DNA of 64,000 bases, taken from positions 186,001 to 250,000 of the forward strand of contig NZ_BMCU01000004.1 of the NCBI RefSeq assembly GCF_014635345.1. Direction: 5' to 3'. Both the position numbers and the translations under genes were made by a program. This stretch comes from Rhodococcoides trifolii. GTDB taxonomy: Bacteria > Actinomycetota > Actinomycetes > Mycobacteriales > Mycobacteriaceae. Of the stretch, positions 8,062 to 17,795 are shown one piece after another; the first letter of the stretch is position 1; the number at the start of each line of letters is the position of its first letter. A model generated the notes under the pieces. The model did not search any database. It saw only the letters and a program-made list of their open reading frames with translations, and was not told where the DNA came from.

Positions 8062-9464
8062 CGGCTCGGCTCGCTTTCGGATTCCGCGAGAACGGGATTC
8101 GCGTCGTCCGGCTGACGCTCGCCGATCTCGAGGGTCACGACGGACGGAACATGGTTGTCGATCTCGCGAACGACGATGGTGAGGTATCGCTGGACCGGCT
8201 CGTCGTGAACCGCGAGGTGACCGTGGTCGATCGGTAGGTCGACCTCGAGGACGTCGCCCGGATCGGGAAGGGCACCGTGCACGCTGATGGCCAATCCGGC
8301 AATGGTTTCATAGTCGCCTTCGGGGAGATCGTGGCCGATCGCTCGTTCGACCTCGTCGAGGTGCACGTCTCCGGCCACCGTCCATACTCCGTGCTCGTCC
8401 TGTGCGGGCTCGGTGACACCGGTCTCGTCGTGCTCGTCGGTGATCTCACCGACGAGCTCCTCGGCCAGGTCTTCGATGGTGACGACGCCGGTGAAGGAAC
8501 CGTATTCGTCGATGACACACGCCAATTGGTTCTTCGACGACCGCAGCTCGCCCATGGTGTCCGGAAGCATCTGCGATTCGGGGACCACCAGGGCGTCGCG
8601 CGAGAGCGTCGAGACGGGGGCGTCGTCGGGCAGGTCGGTCGCCAACACGTCGCGCAGGTGCACCACACCTTCGATGGAGTCGTCGGCCTCGAGAACGGGG
8701 TAGCGAGAGTGCTCGACGCTCATCGAGGCCCGCACTTCGGCGACGGTCGAATCTGCGCGGACCGTCGCTACCTTGGATCGCGGAATCATCGCGTGACCCG
8801 CTGTGCGCGTGGGGAAATCGAGGATGCGGTCCAGCAGGGTCGAGAGCTCCTCCGGAAGGTCGCCGGTGTCGCGGCTCTCGGCGACGATGTGCTCGAGGTC
8901 GCGGGCAGTGGCCGAGTGCTCGACGTCGTGCACGGGCTCGATCTTCAGGGCCTTCAACAGAGCGTTCGACGACGCGTCGAAGATGCGGATGAGCCAGCCG
9001 AAGAGCTTGAGGTAGATCGTCGTGGACAGCGACAGCCACCGCGCGACCGGCTCGGGACGGGCGATTGCGAAGTTCTTCGGAAACAGTTCGCCGAAGAGCA
9101 TCTGCACGAACGTCGACACGACCAACGCGGTGATCGCGCCGACGGCCAGGCCGAGTCCGCTGGGAATGCCGATGCCGCCGAGCAGGGTGCCGAGCGATTC
9201 GCCGATGAGTGGCTCGGCGAAGTTGCCGACGAGCAGACCCGTCACCGTGATGCCGAGCTGAGCACCGGACAACATGAACGACGTCCGCCGCGTCACCGAC
9301 AGTGTGCGGGTGGCAACGGCGTCACCGGCCTTCGACCGGGCTTCGAGCCGTGACCGGTCGACACTCATGTACGCGAATTCCTGCGCCACGAAGTATCCGG
9401 TGCCGACGGTGATGCCGATGACGACGACGAGGCCGAGCAGGAGGGTGAGGAATGCGCTCACCAT
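8058..9464 (-). CDS. CNNM/CBS/CorC_HlyC membrane protein
   Basis: A 468-residue member of the same family as the next gene, with the full domain order: N-terminal membrane domain (about 1-190), CBS pair (about 210-330, containing RYPVLEADDSIEGVVHLRD) and a C-terminal CorC/HlyC domain (about 345-430). It is the first gene of a two-gene operon ending in a shorter paralogue. A role in Mg/Co or other cation efflux is inferred from the family. Confidence 0.88.
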   Translation of the reverse strand: MVSAFLTLLLGLVVVIGITVGTGYFVAQEFAYMSVDRSRLEARSKAGDAVATRTLSVTRRTSFMLSGAQLGITVTGLLVGNFAEPLIGESLGTLLGGIGIPSGLGLAVGAITALVVSTFVQMLFGELFPKNFAIARPEPVARWLSLSTTIYLKLFGWLIRIFDASSNALLKALKIEPVHDVEHSATARDLEHIVAESRDTGDLPEELSTLLDRILDFPTRTAGHAMIPRSKVATVRADSTVAEVRASMSVEHSRYPVLEADDSIEGVVHLRDVLATDLPDDAPVSTLSRDALVVPESQMLPDTMGELRSSKNQLACVIDEYGSFTGVVTIEDLAEELVGEITDEHDETGVTEPAQDEHGVWTVAGDVHLDEVERAIGHDLPEGDYETIAGLAISVHGALPDPGDVLEVDLPIDHGHLAVHDEPVQRYLTIVVREIDNHVPSVVTLEIGERQPDDANPVLAESESEPSR

Positions 9465-9599
9465 GAGCCGGTCACCGCCCTGGTTGCAATGGTCGTTGCA
9501 AGGGGAGCCGTGACCGGCCCGGGTTTGTCGCTGTCCATTCGTCCTCAGTTTGTGGTGGGTGTTTCGCCCGATTCTACCGAACGAATCGGCATGGTCCGG

Positions 9600-11129
9600 T
9601 CACTGACCGGCGAGGGCCTTGCGGATATCTCGTTTGAGGATCTTGCCCGCCCCGGACATGGGCAGGCTGTCCACGAGATGGATGCTGCGGGGGACCTTGT
9701 AGTTGGCGATGAGGTCCCGGCAGAACTCGCGGAGTTCGTCGAGTTCGAGGTCTGCTCCCGACGTGGGGACGATGGTGGCGTGGACTCGCTCGCCCCACCG
9801 GTCGTCGGGAACGCCGACCACGGCCACCTGCGCTACCGACGGGTGCTTGGCGACGGCGTTCTCCACCTCGATCGAGTACACGTTCTCGCCACCGGTGATG
9901 ATCATGTCCTTGATGCGGTCGACGAGGAAGACGTAGCCGCGATGGTCGAGGTACCCGGCGTCGCCTGTGTGCATCCAGCCACCGCGCAACGCGGCCTCGG
10001 TCTCGGCCGTCCGGTTCCAGTACCCCGTCATGACGTGGTCGCCGCGCACGACGATTTCGCCGACGTCGCCGGCGGGCAGCTCCACGTCGTCGAGATCGAC
10101 GATTCGCAGTTCCGAGTGCACAGCCGGTCGGCCGCACGACCGGGCCAGCGACGGATCGGAGTGGTCGTCGGCCGTGAGAAGCGTTGCGACCGGCGCTAAT
10201 TCGGTCATACCGTAAGCCTGGGTGAATCGCGCCCCGGTGAACGTCGCACGCGCCTTGGCGAGGACCGTCTCGGAGATGGGCGATGCGCCGTACATGATGT
10301 GCTGCATGCTCGACAGATCCGCTCCGCCCGCCTGCGGGGAATCCACCAGCATCTGAATCATCGTCGGAACCAGCAGAGCGTCGGTGACACGATGAGCCGC
10401 GATGGCGTCGATCACGCCTGCCGGCGTGAACGACGGAACCATCACATGCGTTGCGCCGGTCAGGTTTCCGACGTTCCACGCGGCGATGTCCGCGAGATGG
10501 AACATGGGAGCTGCGTGCAACAGGACCCCACCTCGGCCCAGCATGTCCGTGGTGACCATGCTGCCCATGGCCGAGGTCAGGCACGCTCGGTGGGAAAGCA
10601 TCACACCTTTGGGCTGTCCCGTGGTTCCACCGGTGTAGAACACGCCGTAGAGGTCGTCGTCCCGGCGACCGGCGTCGGGTGCCGGGTCGGATTCGGTGAC
10701 GAGTTGTTCGTAGTCCAGCATTCCGTCGGGGACCGGTCCGTCCCCACAGAAAATCACCGTATCGAGCTCTGGGGCTTGCCTTTTCAGCTCCGAAACCACC
10801 GGCGCGAACGCGTCGTCGACCAGCATGATCGTCGTGCCGCAGTCACGAAGCGAGTATGCGACCTCCCCTGCGCTCCACCGGACGTTCACAGGATTGACGG
10901 CCGCACCCGCCCAGGGGACGGCCATCAACGCTTCGTGATAGCGATCGCTGTTCAACGCGAAGATGCCGACGCGATCCCCGCCAGCGACCCCGAGAGCGCG
11001 CAATGCCCCCGCCATACGCGCCACGCGATCGATGGTGTCGCCGACCGTGCGCATCCGATTACCGAAGATCGTCGACGGCCGGTTCGGGTCGCGCTGCGCC
11101 GCGTTGTGCAGTGATTGCGTGATGTGCAT
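9600..11129 (-). CDS. Acyl-CoA synthetase (AMP-forming)
   Basis: A 509-residue fatty-acid or carboxylate CoA ligase. It shows the P-loop YTGGTTGQPKGVML, the YGMTELAP motif, the GWMHTGDAGYLD segment with DRIKDMIITGGENVYSIEVE, and a C-terminal catalytic Lys in SGAGKILKRDI. The ATG at 11129 (MHITQSLHNAA) matches the family N-terminus; longer in-frame extensions upstream are low-complexity and unlikely. It is monocistronic and divergent from a secreted lipase, which suggests uptake and activation of released fatty acids. Confidence 0.92.
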   Translation of the reverse strand: MHITQSLHNAAQRDPNRPSTIFGNRMRTVGDTIDRVARMAGALRALGVAGGDRVGIFALNSDRYHEALMAVPWAGAAVNPVNVRWSAGEVAYSLRDCGTTIMLVDDAFAPVVSELKRQAPELDTVIFCGDGPVPDGMLDYEQLVTESDPAPDAGRRDDDLYGVFYTGGTTGQPKGVMLSHRACLTSAMGSMVTTDMLGRGGVLLHAAPMFHLADIAAWNVGNLTGATHVMVPSFTPAGVIDAIAAHRVTDALLVPTMIQMLVDSPQAGGADLSSMQHIMYGASPISETVLAKARATFTGARFTQAYGMTELAPVATLLTADDHSDPSLARSCGRPAVHSELRIVDLDDVELPAGDVGEIVVRGDHVMTGYWNRTAETEAALRGGWMHTGDAGYLDHRGYVFLVDRIKDMIITGGENVYSIEVENAVAKHPSVAQVAVVGVPDDRWGERVHATIVPTSGADLELDELREFCRDLIANYKVPRSIHLVDSLPMSGAGKILKRDIRKALAGQ

Positions 11130-11238
11130 GGCGCTCAGTGTCCTCGCGGTCGGCGCCGGTGGGTCCGAAATCACGATCGTTGTACGGTCGTACCGCGCCA
11201 CGACCGAGTGGCGGGTTCGCGAGTACGAGGAGATCCCC

Positions 11239-12375
11239 GTGGCCCTACGCCGACGGTTGTGTGCACTGGTTCTGGCGGCGGTGCTGACCCCCGCACTGTT
11301 CGCGTCGCCCGCCTCGGCGGTGACCGGCGACGTCGGGGACGTCGTCTCGGTGAGCGACCTTCCCCGAGACCTGTGGATCCCCGGCGCCGCCACGGCCGAA
11401 CTGCTGACCTACGTCACCACGGACACCTTCGGGAAGAAGGCGCTCAGCACCGGCACCGTGTTCGTCCCACCCGGTACGGCCCCGGCCGGCGGTTGGCCGG
11501 TCATCTCCTGGGCGCACGGCACCTCCGGACTCGACGACTCGTGTGCACCGTCGAAGGTCGGACCGGCCGACCCGGCCCGTGACTTCCCGTACCTCGCGAA
11601 CTGGCTGAAGCAGGGATATGCCATCGTCGCCAGCGACTACGCCGGTCTCGGGACCCCCGGCCTGCAGGCCTACCTCGACGGCCGCTCGACCGCTCACAAC
11701 GTGGTCGACATGGTCAAGGCCGGTCGCAACCACGACGCGTCGCTCTCGCGTTCCTGGGTCACCGTCGGGCAGTCCCAGGGCGCCGGCGCGGCGATCTACA
11801 CCGCCCGTTACGCCACCGAATTCGGTGGTCCGGACCTCGACTACCGCGGCGCCGTCGGCACCGGAACCCCCGCCTACATCGAGAAACTCGTCTCGATAGG
11901 CGGTCCCAACACGCCTCCGATCGCGCTCCCCGCCGGGTTGACCGCGTACGTCAGCTACATTCTCGCCGCGCTGCGATACGCGCATCCGGAGCTCGGCGTC
12001 GACAGCATTCTGACCCCGACGGGCAAGAAGTTCGCCGCATTGGCCGAGACGACGTGCGTGTTCGATTTCGAGGAGCAGATCGAGGGAACCAAGGTCGGCG
12101 ACTTCTTCTCCGCGCCGGTCACCAGCCTCCCCGACTTCACGAGCGTGCTCGACGACTACATGGCCATGCCCGAGTCGGGTTTCGACAAGCCGTTCTTCAT
12201 GGGGCACGGATTGCTCGACACGGACGTTCCGTTCCCCACCACCGGCGCCTACGTCGCGCGCCTGACTGCCAATGGTCAACCGGTGACGTTCGAGGCGTAC
12301 GACGCCGACCACAGCGGAACGTTCGTGCGGTCGCAGGCGGACACCGTTCCGTTCGTGAAGAGCCTGTTCGGGTAG
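11239..12375 (+). CDS. Secreted lipase/esterase
   Basis: A 378-residue secreted alpha/beta hydrolase starting at GTG 11239, with GAGGAG six bases before it. A signal peptide covers residues 1-27 (ending ASPASA). The nucleophile elbow is GQSQGAG with Ser179, the probable acid is in GLLDTDVP and the His is in DADHSGTF. WAHGTSGLDDSCAPS and SDYAGLGTPG are hallmarks shared with the lipase at 37259. It probably cleaves esters outside the cell. Divergent from the acyl-CoA synthetase. Confidence 0.87.
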   Translation: MALRRRLCALVLAAVLTPALFASPASAVTGDVGDVVSVSDLPRDLWIPGAATAELLTYVTTDTFGKKALSTGTVFVPPGTAPAGGWPVISWAHGTSGLDDSCAPSKVGPADPARDFPYLANWLKQGYAIVASDYAGLGTPGLQAYLDGRSTAHNVVDMVKAGRNHDASLSRSWVTVGQSQGAGAAIYTARYATEFGGPDLDYRGAVGTGTPAYIEKLVSIGGPNTPPIALPAGLTAYVSYILAALRYAHPELGVDSILTPTGKKFAALAETTCVFDFEEQIEGTKVGDFFSAPVTSLPDFTSVLDDYMAMPESGFDKPFFMGHGLLDTDVPFPTTGAYVARLTANGQPVTFEAYDADHSGTFVRSQADTVPFVKSLFG

Positions 12376-12428
12376 GCGCTTCTCGGGGGTTCGGAAGGAT
12401 CGACCGTCCGCGGTTGTTGACATGAGGG

Positions 12429-13520
12429 ATGAATGATCTCCTCGCCGCCCCCACCAAGATCTGGACCCCCGCACGCGTCCTGATCACCCGCTCCGCGTCC
12501 GAGCTCCCGCACACCGCGGAGATCGTCCGGCGGTGCGAAGCGGCGGGCGTGTCCGAGATCGACGTCATGCCGGGGGACCGCCTGACCGGACTGCGCGGGG
12601 AATCCGAGCGTCAGACGTACGCGCGGGCGAAGACGACCCTGGCCGTGGTCGTCGCACCCGCGAGCGTGCTGAAGCCGCAGCCGATCCCGCCGAGTGCCGA
12701 TTGGCGCATCGACCTCGCGAAGGGATGCCCGGCGCACTGCCAGTACTGCTATCTCGCCGGATCGCTGTCCGGGCCGCCGATCACTCGGGTGTTCGCCAAC
12801 ATCGACGACGTGCTCGCCGGCATCGGAACGCACGCGGGTCGCGGCAACATCACCTCCGGTACCGCGGAGCGCGGTCACGAAGGCACCACCTTCGAATTGT
12901 CTTGTTACACAGATCCGCTCGGGATCGAGCACGTCACCGGTTCGCTGGCCGAGGCCATCGCCCGCGTCGGAGCCGGTACCTACGGCGACGACGTGTCCCT
13001 GCGCTTCACCACCAAGTTCGACGACGTGACCGAGCTGCTGACCCTCGACCACGGCCGGCGCACCCGAGTTCGCCTGTCCGTCAACGCAGATGACATCGCC
13101 CAGCGGTTCGAGGGCGGAACCGCCCGAATGCCGGCGCGTATCGAGGCGCTCCGCAGACTGGCGCTCGCCGGATACCGGGTGGGGCTGACGATCGCCCCGA
13201 TCATGCCCATTCCGCAGTGGCGCGACCAGTACGGACGTCTGCTCGCCAACGTCGCCGCTGCGCTGCGGGACGTTCCCGATCTCGATCTCACCACCGAGAT
13301 CATCACCCACCGATTCACGCCGTCGAGCAAGGACGTCCTGCTGAGTTGGTACCCCGGCACCAAACTGGAGATGGACGAGGATGCGCGAACGGCGAAGCGC
13401 AACAAGTTCGGTGGAGTCAAGTACGTGTACCCGAAGGACACGATGTCGGAGATGCGGACCTGGTTCGTGAACGAACTCGAATCGGTACTGCCGGAGTCGC
13501 AGCTGTTGTACTGGACCTGA
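12429..13520 (+). CDS. Spore photoproduct lyase-like radical SAM protein
   Basis: A 363-residue radical SAM protein related to SplB, which repairs the spore photoproduct in UV-damaged DNA. The 4Fe-4S motif is Cys100-x3-Cys104-x2-Cys107 in GCPAHCQYCYLAG. ELSCYTDPLGIEHVTGSL places Cys159 where SplB has its hydrogen-donating cysteine, so the repair chemistry may be retained. Rhodococcus-type bacteria make no endospores, so the physiological lesion is unclear. GAGGG sits unusually close to the ATG. The AGE-epimerase gene follows after 18 bases. Confidence 0.85.
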   Translation: MNDLLAAPTKIWTPARVLITRSASELPHTAEIVRRCEAAGVSEIDVMPGDRLTGLRGESERQTYARAKTTLAVVVAPASVLKPQPIPPSADWRIDLAKGCPAHCQYCYLAGSLSGPPITRVFANIDDVLAGIGTHAGRGNITSGTAERGHEGTTFELSCYTDPLGIEHVTGSLAEAIARVGAGTYGDDVSLRFTTKFDDVTELLTLDHGRRTRVRLSVNADDIAQRFEGGTARMPARIEALRRLALAGYRVGLTIAPIMPIPQWRDQYGRLLANVAAALRDVPDLDLTTEIITHRFTPSSKDVLLSWYPGTKLEMDEDARTAKRNKFGGVKYVYPKDTMSEMRTWFVNELESVLPESQLLYWT

Positions 13521-13538
13521 GACTCGTACGCTGACTGC

Positions 13539-14786
13539 GTGTCCTCGAACGAGAGCGTGTCCTGGCTGACGCTGCCGTCCCACCATCTGTGGCTCGACAA
13601 CGAATCGAGTCGACTGCTGAACTTCGGGTCGTCTCTCGACCACCCCGCCGGTGGTGCTGCCTGGCTGGACGACCGCGGATATCCTGATCCGTCTCACTCC
13701 GCCCTGACCTACGTCACGGCGCGAATGTCGCACGTACAGTTTCTCGGTTCCCTCCTCGGGCATCCTGGTGCCCGCCGTCGGGCCGACCGAGTGTTCGACG
13801 GATTGCTCACCACCCTGCGGGACGCCCGGCACGGTGGGTGGTTCGAGTCCAGTGACGACGCGACTGCGTCCGACCCGACGGGGCCCGACGCGGTGAAATC
13901 GGCCTACGCGCACGCGTTCGTGGTGCTGGCGGCATCGGCCGCGACCGCGGCGGGCCACCCTCGCGGACGCGAGATTCTCACCGAGGCGCTCACGACGGTA
14001 GAGGAGCGGTTCTGGGACGACGAGCACGGAATGTGTTCGGACACATGGAACGTCGACTGGTCGGAACTGGATCCCTACCGCGGCATCAACGGCAACATGC
14101 ACATGGTCGAGGCGTTGTTCGCGGCCGTCGACGCCGGCGCGGCCACGATCTGGCGGGAGCGCGCGCTGCGCATCTGTGCCAACGTGTGCGGCTGGGCGGA
14201 GAACAACCAGTGGCGCATCCCGGAGCACTTCACGCCGGATTGGATTCCGCTGCTGGAGTACAACTCCGACGACACGACCAATCAGTTCAAGCCGTACGGC
14301 GCCACGGTCGGTCACGGATTCGAGTGGGCGAGGCTTCTCGTCCAGACCGGTGTCGACGATTTCGTCCCTGCGGCACAGTCGATCTACGACCGTGCCGCGC
14401 TCGACGGCTGGCAACCCGGCCCGACACCCGGATTCGTCTACACGACGGATTGGTCCGGCCGACCGGTGGTGACCAGCCGCCTGCACTGGGTTCTCTGCGA
14501 AGCGATCGCAGCTGCCGCCACCTTCGCCCGCCTGACGGGAGACACCCGGTACGAGAACGACTATCGGATCTGGTGGGACGTCGCCGCCGAGTATTTCGTC
14601 GATCACGAGAACGGGTCCTGGCACCACGAGCTCGACGAGCACAACGCATCGGCGAGCACGGTGTGGAGCGGCAAACCCGATATCTATCACGCAATTCAGG
14701 CGACGTGGATCAGTCGGTACGCTCAGCGGTCGAGCCTCGTGGCCACTCTGACGACTACCACTCCACCGGACCGTGGCGGTCGATGA
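13539..14786 (+). CDS. AGE-family epimerase/isomerase
   Basis: A 415-residue protein of the N-acylglucosamine 2-epimerase/aldose isomerase family, an (alpha/alpha)6 barrel. Indicators are the GGWFES segment near residue 105, FWDDEHGMCSDTWN, the RGINGNMHMVEAL stretch, and late HGFEWARL and WHHELDEHN. It most resembles mannose or sulfoquinovose isomerases, but the substrate cannot be read from the sequence. It starts at GTG 13539 without a clear ribosome site. Its last 32 bases overlap the convergent SDR gene. Confidence 0.82.
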   Translation: MSSNESVSWLTLPSHHLWLDNESSRLLNFGSSLDHPAGGAAWLDDRGYPDPSHSALTYVTARMSHVQFLGSLLGHPGARRRADRVFDGLLTTLRDARHGGWFESSDDATASDPTGPDAVKSAYAHAFVVLAASAATAAGHPRGREILTEALTTVEERFWDDEHGMCSDTWNVDWSELDPYRGINGNMHMVEALFAAVDAGAATIWRERALRICANVCGWAENNQWRIPEHFTPDWIPLLEYNSDDTTNQFKPYGATVGHGFEWARLLVQTGVDDFVPAAQSIYDRAALDGWQPGPTPGFVYTTDWSGRPVVTSRLHWVLCEAIAAAATFARLTGDTRYENDYRIWWDVAAEYFVDHENGSWHHELDEHNASASTVWSGKPDIYHAIQATWISRYAQRSSLVATLTTTTPPDRGGR

Positions 14787-15450
14787 ACCGACCGGTTCCG
14801 TGTCCGGGTCCCTCCGTGGCCAACTGCACGACCGCGTCCGTTCCCTCCGTGACGGTTTGCGGTCCACTGTTGCCGTTGAATTCTGTTGCGGTGTAACCCG
14901 GATCGGCTGCGTTGATTCGAATGTCGGTGAGCGCCTTGGCGTATTGAGTGGTCAGCATGGTCAGAGCCGCCTTGGACGAGGTGTACACCGGCTCGGCGAA
15001 GCTCGATTCGACTCGGGACGGATCGTGGGTGACGGAGAACGATCCCATGCCGCTGCTCACGTTCACGATCGTCGGGTCCGGCGATCGGCGGAGCAGGGGA
15101 AGAAACGCGCCGGTGGTGCGCACGACGCCCGCGACGTTGACGTCCAGAACGGCGAGAAGCTCGTCGGCCCGCATCTCCTCGGCGCCGCGATGCGGACCGG
15201 CGATACCGGCGTTGTTCACGAGCACGTCGACCACTCCTTCGTGGTCGAGGACGTCGGCCGCCGCCGCGTCCACGGACTGCTGATCGGTGACGTCGATCCG
15301 AACGAAGCGCGCTCCGAGTTCGTCGGCAGCGGCGCGGCCGAGCTCGGGATCGCGTGCTCCGAGAACGACGGTATGGCCCTGGTCGATCAGTCGTCGTGCG
15401 GTCTCGTAACCGAGACCCTTGTTTGCTCCGGTGATGAAGGTGATTGTCAT
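14755..15450 (-). CDS. Short-chain dehydrogenase/reductase
   Basis: A 231-residue classical SDR. It has the cofactor motif TGANKGLG, the structural LVNNAGIAG motif and the catalytic YTSSK. The start MTITFITGANKG is unambiguous. It is divergent from the XRE/MmyB regulator at 15534, a pairing common in actinobacteria, where the regulator probably controls the reductase. Substrate unknown; NADP preference is likely but not shown. Confidence 0.9.
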   Translation of the reverse strand: MTITFITGANKGLGYETARRLIDQGHTVVLGARDPELGRAAADELGARFVRIDVTDQQSVDAAAADVLDHEGVVDVLVNNAGIAGPHRGAEEMRADELLAVLDVNVAGVVRTTGAFLPLLRRSPDPTIVNVSSGMGSFSVTHDPSRVESSFAEPVYTSSKAALTMLTTQYAKALTDIRINAADPGYTATEFNGNSGPQTVTEGTDAVVQLATEGPGHGTGRFIDRHGPVEW

Positions 15451-15533
15451 GACTTCATCGAACGCTCGGTTCGGCTACTGCACCAGAGACGGGTCGACGG
15501 TAGGAAAAGCGGTACCACCCTGCGGGCGCGGAC

Positions 15534-16442
15534 GTGACGCACACTGGATCGGTGATTGCTTCGACGAACGGCCTCGGCGCGACGATCCGTTCGTGGCGCG
15601 ACCGCTTGTCGCCCGCGGCGGTGGGTCTACCGCCGCGCAGCTCGCGCCGTGCGGCCGGCTTGCGTCGCGAGGATCTCGCGGACCTCGCGGGTATTTCCGT
15701 CGACTACGTGGTGCGGCTCGAGCAGGGACGGGCGACGTCGCCGTCGGCTCAGGTGGTCTCCTCCCTGGCCCGTGCACTGGCGCTCACCCGGGACGAGCGT
15801 GACCACCTGTTCCGTCTGGCCGGGCACATCCCACCCGCCGACGGCGCGATCTCCGACCACATACCGCCGGGGGTGCGCCGGGTGGTCGGTCGACTCGGTG
15901 ACGCCGCGGCGGCGGTGTTCTCGGCGGACTGGCAGATGCAGTGGTGGAATCCGGGGTGGGCCGCCCTGTTCGGTGACCCGTCCGCGATTCCGCCGGCCGA
16001 GCGCAACTTCGCGCGAGACAACTTTCCCGTCGACGGTCGCACCCCGAGCTTGTCTCGACGGCTGGTCGAGTCCACCGGCGGCGAAGCTGCGGTCCGCACA
16101 GCCGTCGTATCGGACCTGCGACGGGCGACGGGGCGGTTCCCCGGGGACACCCGGCTGAACGCTCTGATTCAGGAGTTGAGCACCGGCAACGACGACTTCG
16201 CACAGCTGTGGGCTGCGGGCATCGTCGGTGCACACCGCGAGGACCACAAGACGGTGCATCATCCGTCGGTGGGTCCGATCGCCGTCGACTGCGACGTGCT
16301 GACGGACGGGGATTCGGAACTCAAGATCGTGATCCTGACCGCGGAACCGGGCAGCGAAGACGAGACGAAGTTGCAGTTGGCGATGGTTGCGGGATCGGTG
16401 GTCGGCGCCGCTACCGGTGGATCACTGCGTCACGAGGAATGA
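15534..16442 (+). CDS. XRE-family regulator with MmyB-like ligand domain
   Basis: A 302-residue regulator. The N-terminal XRE helix-turn-helix is at about residues 40-90 (REDLADLAGISVDYVVRLEQGR). It is followed by an MmyB-like domain with the signature WNPGWAALFGD and RNFARDNF, thought to bind a small molecule. It starts at GTG 15534, 83 bases from the divergent SDR start. The intergenic DNA has only short inverted repeats. Its end overlaps the convergent phosphatase gene by 13 bases. Confidence 0.88.
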   Translation: MTHTGSVIASTNGLGATIRSWRDRLSPAAVGLPPRSSRRAAGLRREDLADLAGISVDYVVRLEQGRATSPSAQVVSSLARALALTRDERDHLFRLAGHIPPADGAISDHIPPGVRRVVGRLGDAAAAVFSADWQMQWWNPGWAALFGDPSAIPPAERNFARDNFPVDGRTPSLSRRLVESTGGEAAVRTAVVSDLRRATGRFPGDTRLNALIQELSTGNDDFAQLWAAGIVGAHREDHKTVHHPSVGPIAVDCDVLTDGDSELKIVILTAEPGSEDETKLQLAMVAGSVVGAATGGSLRHEE

Positions 16443-17740
16443 CGAGCGTCCGCGGGCGGCACGCCGAGAGCGAGCAACGCCACGTCGTCCTGCAACCCGT
16501 CGCCGAACGAGGTCAGCACGCCGATCAGATCGTCGACGACTCGCGCCGCGGTGGTCGGGGCCGCAGCGTCGGCGAACTCGAGTAGCGCGCCGGTGTCGTC
16601 GTACCGGATGCGGCCGGGTCCGACGTGCGCTTCGGTGAGACCGTCGGTGTAGAGCAGGAACGAGTCGCCAGGGGCGAGCGTCAACTCCGCCGAGCGAAAG
16701 TGCGGATCACTCAGGGCGCCGACGAGTTGACCGCCGACGGTGTCGACGTACGCCGCGGTGCCGTCCGCTCGCAGGTGCAGCGCAGGTGGGTGTCCACCGC
16801 TGGCGAGACTGATGACCGCGCCGTCGTCGGTCGGCGTGATCGTGCCGTAGACGACGGTGCAGAATCGGGGGTCGTCGCCCCGAAACTCGTGGTGCAGAAC
16901 AGTATTCAGATTGTGCAGAACACTGACCGGATCGCGGTCGAACACCGCTGCCGCGCGCAGCGTGTAGCGGGTCAGCGATGTCACCGCAGCGGCTCCCGCA
17001 CCCTTGCCGCTGACGTCCCCGAGGAAGAACCCCCACGTTTGCGGGTCGAGAGGAAACACGTCGTAGAAGTCGCCGCCCACTTCGTCGTCGGATGCGTGGT
17101 GGTAGTACGCGGAGATGTCCATCCCGGTGGGGGCGGACAGAACCGGCGGCAGCAGGGTGCGTTGGAGCGTGGTGGCGAGGATCTGCACCTGCGTCCGTTC
17201 GGCCTCCGCGCTCTTGCGGGCACCTTCGGACTCCTCGAGCGCATCGCGGGATCGATAGAGAGCGTTCTCGGCAATCGACTGCGCGTTCTCGGCGTCGTCG
17301 CGGGCGTCGATGAGGTCCTGTTCGCGAATGCGGTGGGCGGTCGCCGCATGAAAGGTCACCCGGACTACGGGTCCTTCCGGCTCGACGCTTCGGTTCGCCA
17401 TCAGGAGAACACTGAGGGTGGCGCCTGCCCCGACGTGCATCTCGGCCGTCGCCCCGGTGGGGATGTCGGTGTCGGCGTCCGAGCCGGCGGCGAGCAGAGC
17501 GGTGACCATGGCGCGGCTGGACGCGGTGAACAGGTCCTGCGCTTCACGTCCGACGATGTCGAGGGCCGCGGCGCCGACCACGCGGCACAACGTGGCATTG
17601 ACGTAGGTGATCGTGTTGGTCCCCGCATCGACGACCAGGAACCCGGCGGGGGCGGTGTCGAGGTAGCGCGTTGCCTCTACGCCGTCGAGGCGGACGCGCG
17701 GTGGCACGTTGTCGCTTGGGCTCACATCACTGTTTCGCAC
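16430..17740 (-). CDS. PAS-PP2C (SpoIIE/RsbU-type) phosphatase
   Basis: A 436-residue serine phosphatase of the partner-switching type. A PAS domain lies at about 25-130 (FLVVDAGTNTITYVNATLCRVVG), a helical linker at about 140-190, and a PP2C/SpoIIE domain from about 190 with metal-binding acids in GGDFYDV, GDVSGKGAG and DDVALLALG. It should dephosphorylate an anti-anti-sigma (STAS) protein when the PAS domain senses its signal. It follows the anti-sigma kinase by 55 bases on the same strand. It starts at GTG 17740. Confidence 0.9.
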   Translation of the reverse strand: MRNSDVSPSDNVPPRVRLDGVEATRYLDTAPAGFLVVDAGTNTITYVNATLCRVVGAAALDIVGREAQDLFTASSRAMVTALLAAGSDADTDIPTGATAEMHVGAGATLSVLLMANRSVEPEGPVVRVTFHAATAHRIREQDLIDARDDAENAQSIAENALYRSRDALEESEGARKSAEAERTQVQILATTLQRTLLPPVLSAPTGMDISAYYHHASDDEVGGDFYDVFPLDPQTWGFFLGDVSGKGAGAAAVTSLTRYTLRAAAVFDRDPVSVLHNLNTVLHHEFRGDDPRFCTVVYGTITPTDDGAVISLASGGHPPALHLRADGTAAYVDTVGGQLVGALSDPHFRSAELTLAPGDSFLLYTDGLTEAHVGPGRIRYDDTGALLEFADAAAPTTAARVVDDLIGVLTSFGDGLQDDVALLALGVPPADARHSS

Positions 17741-17795
17741 GAAGTCACAGTCGTTTCTACCAAATTCGAGTACCGCGTGGGCAATCGGCGACGGA

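Noticed and set aside
12276..14867. 863-codon antisense open frame across the SplB-like and epimerase genes
   Set aside because: It covers two clear genes on the other strand and shows no motif; high GC makes such long shadows common.
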